From: Mucilaginibacter rubeus
GTDB taxonomy: Bacteria; Bacteroidota; Bacteroidia; Sphingobacteriales; Sphingobacteriaceae
DNA: 64,000 bases
Reading direction: 5' to 3'
Assembly (NCBI RefSeq): GCF_003286415.2
Contig: NZ_CP043450.1
Coordinates: 1,736,001 to 1,800,000, forward strand
Shown here piece by piece: positions 60,385 through 64,000 of the stretch (within the stretch, counting starts at the first letter, position 1; every line of letters starts with the position of its first letter). Below the pieces are notes generated by a model. The model worked only from the letters and a program-made list of their open reading frames with translations, had not been told where the DNA came from and did no database searches. A program made the translations under genes and the position numbers.

Positions 60385-61830
60385 CTAAAGAACTTTATCT
60401 CTTAATATTGGCATGCTCATGCAATGGAAACCACCGCGGGCACGGGAAAGTTCGGCCGAAGGCATTAAAATTAACGTATTGGTCAGGCTTTGCGGATCCA
60501 GTTCGTTGTTCTCAAATTTCTGGATCAATTCGGCTACCCTGATTACGTCAAAGCCGCCTTCTTTAAATGCTTCTACTGTTTTATCGTTACGATCGTAGCC
60601 TACAACTACGCCTTCTTTTAGTGCCAGCAGATTACAGGAGTCTGTCCACTGCTCGCGGGCGTCAAAGGGGAAAGTATTATTGCCAGAGTAAATGAATTTA
60701 GTTTTTACGCCGCTTTTAAGGTCGTTTTCGCTGATATCGGCAAGCAGGTCTTCAATACAGCTAAACAGTTTTGGTTTTTCATCTTTTGCAAACTGAACAA
60801 TTTCCGGCCGCTCTTTCTGTTTTTTATCGGCGAACCATGATATCGGTTCTCTTTCTTCAATAGGGGCTTCGGCTATGGCAAGCGAACGAAGCAGTACCCA
60901 GGTATCGCGTTTAACTTGCGTAAAAACGGTGTCGATATGCATGTAATCGCGCTTGTTCGGGATTTTTACGATGGTTACCTTTTTTACCACATCGTGTTCA
61001 AAAAGCAGCCTGATAGCTTCATTGGCCCCGCTTACAGAAGTGCGTTCGCTGCATCCAATCACCAAGTGGTCCGGGCTTACCATCATCACGTCGCCGCCCT
61101 CTAAAGTGGTGCGACCTTCAGCGTCTTCGCCAGGGCGTAAAAAATGCTGGGCTGTTTCCGGGATCTCTAAAATATTATCACGGTAAGCTTCAAAAAGCGG
61201 GTGATTGAAAAATATATACCGCATTAGCAAGGTTTCGCGGAAGCGGGCTTTTTTTGCCGGTTTGTTAAGCAGCATGTGGTTGTTTACGGCTATCCCCAAA
61301 TCCCGCGAGAAAATGAGGTTAGGAATAGGGGCAAAGATCATTTCCTCGGTTGTTAACGAGCCTGAGATAAAGATCTTGGCCAGTTCAACCGGATCGGTAT
61401 TCGTAAGCTGTTGCTGTAACCGGTAGTTGCAGCTTTCAACTGCGCATACAGAAGCCACCAGCTTTTTGCGGATGTCTGACTGCTGTAAAATATCAGCCAA
61501 TAGCGTTTGAATTTCGATAACTTTATCTGAAGAGTGGAAGCCTGCGTTATCCGGTTTAAAAAACGAACGGTGAGCGTTTTCGTCGTCAATTTGCTGCAGT
61601 TTACCTTTTATCTTTTCAGGATCGAGAAAATAGAGCAGCAGTTTTACATAGTAATCGTACTCGTTCCTGCGTACCGTATCCAGATGAATTATATCTTCAA
61701 AAAGCCAGTCCTGTGCTTTTGAGGGTACAACTTTGCCCAAGCCGCTATCCGGGCTATGAATAAGCAGTGTGCGAAGCGTGCCAATTTCGGAAGTTACATC
61801 TATTTTAAAATCGGAGTTGGTTATTGTCAT
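60385..61830 (-). CDS. Arginine deiminase-like amidinohydrolase
   Basis: A 481-residue enzyme of the arginine deiminase fold, which would hydrolyse arginine to citrulline and ammonia. Recognition rests on 'SEIGTLRTLLIHSPD' at the start, 'IPNLIFSRDLGIAVNNHMLLNKP', 'LEGGDVMMVSPDHLVIGCSERTS', the His region 'YMHIDTVFTQVKRDTWVLL' and the nucleophile Cys470 in ARGGFHCMSMP. It is about 70 residues longer than ArcA of the classical pathway, with a helical insert (about 90-165). No carbamate kinase or ornithine transcarbamoylase gene adjoins, so it is not the ATP-forming pathway. It precedes ctlX in a likely operon. Confidence 0.85.
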   Translation of the reverse strand: MTITNSDFKIDVTSEIGTLRTLLIHSPDSGLGKVVPSKAQDWLFEDIIHLDTVRRNEYDYYVKLLLYFLDPEKIKGKLQQIDDENAHRSFFKPDNAGFHSSDKVIEIQTLLADILQQSDIRKKLVASVCAVESCNYRLQQQLTNTDPVELAKIFISGSLTTEEMIFAPIPNLIFSRDLGIAVNNHMLLNKPAKKARFRETLLMRYIFFNHPLFEAYRDNILEIPETAQHFLRPGEDAEGRTTLEGGDVMMVSPDHLVIGCSERTSVSGANEAIRLLFEHDVVKKVTIVKIPNKRDYMHIDTVFTQVKRDTWVLLRSLAIAEAPIEEREPISWFADKKQKERPEIVQFAKDEKPKLFSCIEDLLADISENDLKSGVKTKFIYSGNNTFPFDAREQWTDSCNLLALKEGVVVGYDRNDKTVEAFKEGGFDVIRVAELIQKFENNELDPQSLTNTLILMPSAELSRARGGFHCMSMPILRDKVL

Positions 61831-62033
61831 AAAGCACTATAATCGTACACAAATCTATCAGAAATTAAATTACAAAACGGGGAACCGGCAGTAAATTTAG
61901 GTAACGCTTAAATGAGCATAAAAGTTGTCATAGCTAATAGCGATGTTATCTGATCCATTATAAAATCAACCTATGAAAGTAACCTAAATAGTCTTAATTT
62001 TATTTCTATCACCTAACCTGTTATTACCTGCCT

Positions 62034-64000
62034 ATGCCAAAGTCTCTTTTCCTGCATGTTTTTAACTATTTATTGTGCTTTGTGTTAGGGCTTCTGAGCT
62101 CAGTGCAGCTTTTTGCCCAGGAGTCGCCGAGGGCATTTATCAATAAGGTCATGTCAACAGCCGATACTTTTGCAAGGGGCAAGGCTATCGAAAAAATATA
62201 CCTGCAAACTAATAAGCCTAACTACGAAGTTGGTGATACGCTATGGTTTAAAGGCTATTTACTTGAAGAACCAACCCTGCATGCCGCGGCTAAAAGCGGT
62301 ATTTTATATGTTGAATTGTCCAACGACAGTAACCGGGTTATAAAACGTGTTATGATGCCGCTTTTTGGAGGGCTGGCTTTTGGCAATATAGCATTAAGCG
62401 AAAAGGAAATACTGCAGGGCGGCTATTTTTTACGCGCGTATACTAACTGGATGCGCAACTTTGGCGAATCATACGTTTTCAAAAAGCATTTTTACATAGG
62501 TAACGCGGTCAGCAACGCCTGGCTGGTAAATTATATGGCATCAACACAAAAAAGTGCCGATAAGGAAAAAGTGCAGCTCAATTTACGCGTTACTAAATTT
62601 GACACTTTTCCTGTTGGCGTTCGTGAAATGCAGCTGCGTTTAACAGACGGCAAACGGACTTTGCTTAAAAACAACGTCAGCACAGATCTTGACGGCATTA
62701 TCGCCGCGAATTTTGATCTGCCCGAAAAAGCCAACGCTGCAAATTTATCGATAACAATGCAGGACCTCCGGAAAGGAGAAGATAACCGGCGGCTGGTAAT
62801 GCCGCTGATCCTCAATCGTCCCGATCATATCGACCTGCAATTTATGCCCGAAGGTGGCGAACTTGTAGCGGGATTGCCTGCGCGGATTGCTTTTAAAGCC
62901 CTAAATGAAGATGGTTACGGAGTTAATATCTCGGGGAAGATTTATAACAGTAAGCAACAGGAAATGGCTGCTTTTATCGCTGCACACAAAGGCATGGGGG
63001 TATTTAACCTGCTACCGCAACAGGATGAAATTTATACGGCAAAAATTAAATTGCCTGACGGCTCATTTAAGACATTCGCTTTACCTGCTGTAAAAAGCTC
63101 GGGCATTACATTACAGGTTAATAGTCCCTTAAATACCGATTCGGTAGAGGTTTTGTTGAATGCGACTCCTGATGTTATTGCCGCAGGTAATGTTTATTAC
63201 CTGTTAGGACAAACTCATGGTTTAGTTGCATACGGGGCTTCATTGCATTTTAAAAACGGGGGAGTTAGGTTACAGGCAGGTAGAAATCTTTTCCCCAATG
63301 GTATTCTTCGTTTTTTATTGATTGGCGCCGATAAAAAGCTACTCAACGAACGGAAGGTATTTATTGACCATAATGATAATCTTAAGATTGGTGTTAGCAG
63401 TAATAATACAATTTATGCCCAGCGTGATAGTGTTATCGTTGATATTGAAGTTAAGGGTGTTAGTGGTAACCCGGTGCAGGGAAGTTTTTCAATGGCGGTA
63501 ACAGACAACGCGCAGGTAAAAACAGATAGCGTTGCTAACGGTACAATAAAGAGTTATATGCTGCTAACATCTGATCTGAAAGGTACCATTGAAGAACCTG
63601 GGTATTATGATGCAGCCGGAAAGGACGCGCGAAAATGGCAACATTTAGATCAGTTACTCTTAACCCAAGGCTGGGTTGGATATGATTGGAAGGAACTCAG
63701 GGCACCCGCGACATCGCCCGTTTATACTGCAGAGAAGCAATTTTTAATAACCGGCCATGTAACCAATATGTTTAATAAGCCGGTTGCCAATTCGGGAGTA
63801 ACCTTGTTTTCAAAAAAGCCAATGATTGTTACCGACACCGTGACCAATAAGCAGGGCGAATTTATATTTAAGGATATTTTTCCGGCAGATACGGCCGTAT
63901 TTTTTATCCAGGCACGAAACAAAAAAGGCAAAAGTTTTAATGTGGGTATCGAGATGGATGAGTTTAAACCACCCGTATTTGCCGCAGTGAATGACCGCGC
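62034..64000 (+). CDS. Large exported surface protein (MG2/CarboxypepD-like), 5' part
   Basis: The first 655 residues of a protein cut by the window end. The signal peptide ends at LFAQ. Then 'KIYLQTNKPNYEVGDTLWFKGYL' marks an MG2-like domain of the kind in alpha-2-macroglobulin-type proteins, with 'GGYFLRAYTNWMRNFG' about residue 128. Further on 'DQLLLTQGWVGYDWKEL' and a carboxypeptidase-like regulatory domain ('FLITGHVTNMFNKPVANS', 'TVTNKQGEFIFKDIFP') precede the cut. This is the pattern of a large Bacteroidota group whose members end in a TonB-receptor-plug-like domain. Function is unknown; an envelope role is likely. The frame stays open from 62034 to the end. Confidence 0.88.
   Translation, partial: MPKSLFLHVFNYLLCFVLGLLSSVQLFAQESPRAFINKVMSTADTFARGKAIEKIYLQTNKPNYEVGDTLWFKGYLLEEPTLHAAAKSGILYVELSNDSNRVIKRVMMPLFGGLAFGNIALSEKEILQGGYFLRAYTNWMRNFGESYVFKKHFYIGNAVSNAWLVNYMASTQKSADKEKVQLNLRVTKFDTFPVGVREMQLRLTDGKRTLLKNNVSTDLDGIIAANFDLPEKANAANLSITMQDLRKGEDNRRLVMPLILNRPDHIDLQFMPEGGELVAGLPARIAFKALNEDGYGVNISGKIYNSKQQEMAAFIAAHKGMGVFNLLPQQDEIYTAKIKLPDGSFKTFALPAVKSSGITLQVNSPLNTDSVEVLLNATPDVIAAGNVYYLLGQTHGLVAYGASLHFKNGGVRLQAGRNLFPNGILRFLLIGADKKLLNERKVFIDHNDNLKIGVSSNNTIYAQRDSVIVDIEVKGVSGNPVQGSFSMAVTDNAQVKTDSVANGTIKSYMLLTSDLKGTIEEPGYYDAAGKDARKWQHLDQLLLTQGWVGYDWKELRAPATSPVYTAEKQFLITGHVTNMFNKPVANSGVTLFSKKPMIVTDTVTNKQGEFIFKDIFPADTAVFFIQARNKKGKSFNVGIEMDEFKPPVFAAVNDR

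Noticed and set aside
1..64000. CRISPR arrays, tRNA or rRNA genes, insertion sequences, prophage
   Set aside because: I looked for regularly spaced repeats, tRNA-like cloverleaf ends, transposase or integrase motifs and found none. The palindromic repeats are spread out and not in arrays. A tRNA scan would settle the tRNA point.

Overview
The window comes from a member of the Bacteroidota, most likely a Sphingobacteriaceae relative of Mucilaginibacter or Pedobacter. The signs are a SusC-type TonB receptor controlled by an ECF sigma/FecR pair, many secreted glycoside hydrolases with Ala-Gln signal cleavage sites, DUF4251 and DUF983 proteins, TAnnTTTG-type promoter elements and families of intergenic palindromic repeats. 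The genus is an inference from gene style; no rRNA is present. I saw no tRNA, rRNA, CRISPR array, transposase or phage gene.

Layout. 1-1.8 kb: the end of eutB and all of eutC (ethanolamine ammonia-lyase), separated by a repeat. 2-11.4 kb: housekeeping and small enzyme genes (DUF4251 protein, htpG, accD, fba, iron permease-like protein, GNAT, TfoX-like protein, aldo/keto reductase, and a DGPF protein with an ECF42-type sigma factor). 11.5-30.3 kb: a glycan-use locus of two divergent arms. Leftward run an ECF sigma factor, FecR, SusC and a GH3 enzyme. Rightward run GH29, GH2, GH20, GH29 and GH92 enzymes. Together they match what is needed to dismantle an N-glycan, perhaps of plant type. No SusD is present. 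30.5-34 kb: topoisomerase IB and a BlaI/M56 peptidase pair with a clear operator region. 34.1-34.5 kb: a bipartite inverted-repeat element. 34.7-38.6 kb: a Tat-exported flavin amine oxidase, a Tat-exported PLP aminotransferase and a secreted Hint (hedgehog/intein) protein. 38.7-48.8 kb: a mix including an SDR, a dihaem cytochrome c, NUDIX, riboflavin synthase, TPR, HscA-like Hsp70 and a second aldo/keto reductase. 49.1-52.3 kb: hybrid histidine kinase, AraC regulator and DUF983 protein. 52.4-59 kb: small membrane and lipoproteins, an NHL propeller, a HAD phosphatase, a three-gene ABC importer and a TPR protein. 59.4-61.8 kb: two amidinotransferase-fold hydrolases (CtlX-like and arginine deiminase-like). 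62 kb to the end: the first two thirds of a large secreted surface protein, cut by the window edge.

The most coherent system is the glycan locus. The predicted enzymes carry export signals and most lack a clear lipobox, so glycan breakdown probably occurs in the periplasm after uptake by the SusC receptor, with the ECF/FecR pair sensing the ligand through the receptor's STN domain. The most unusual items are the Hint protein beside two Tat-exported amine enzymes, the orphan SusC, and a six-copy palindromic repeat family, one copy of which sits between eutB and eutC.
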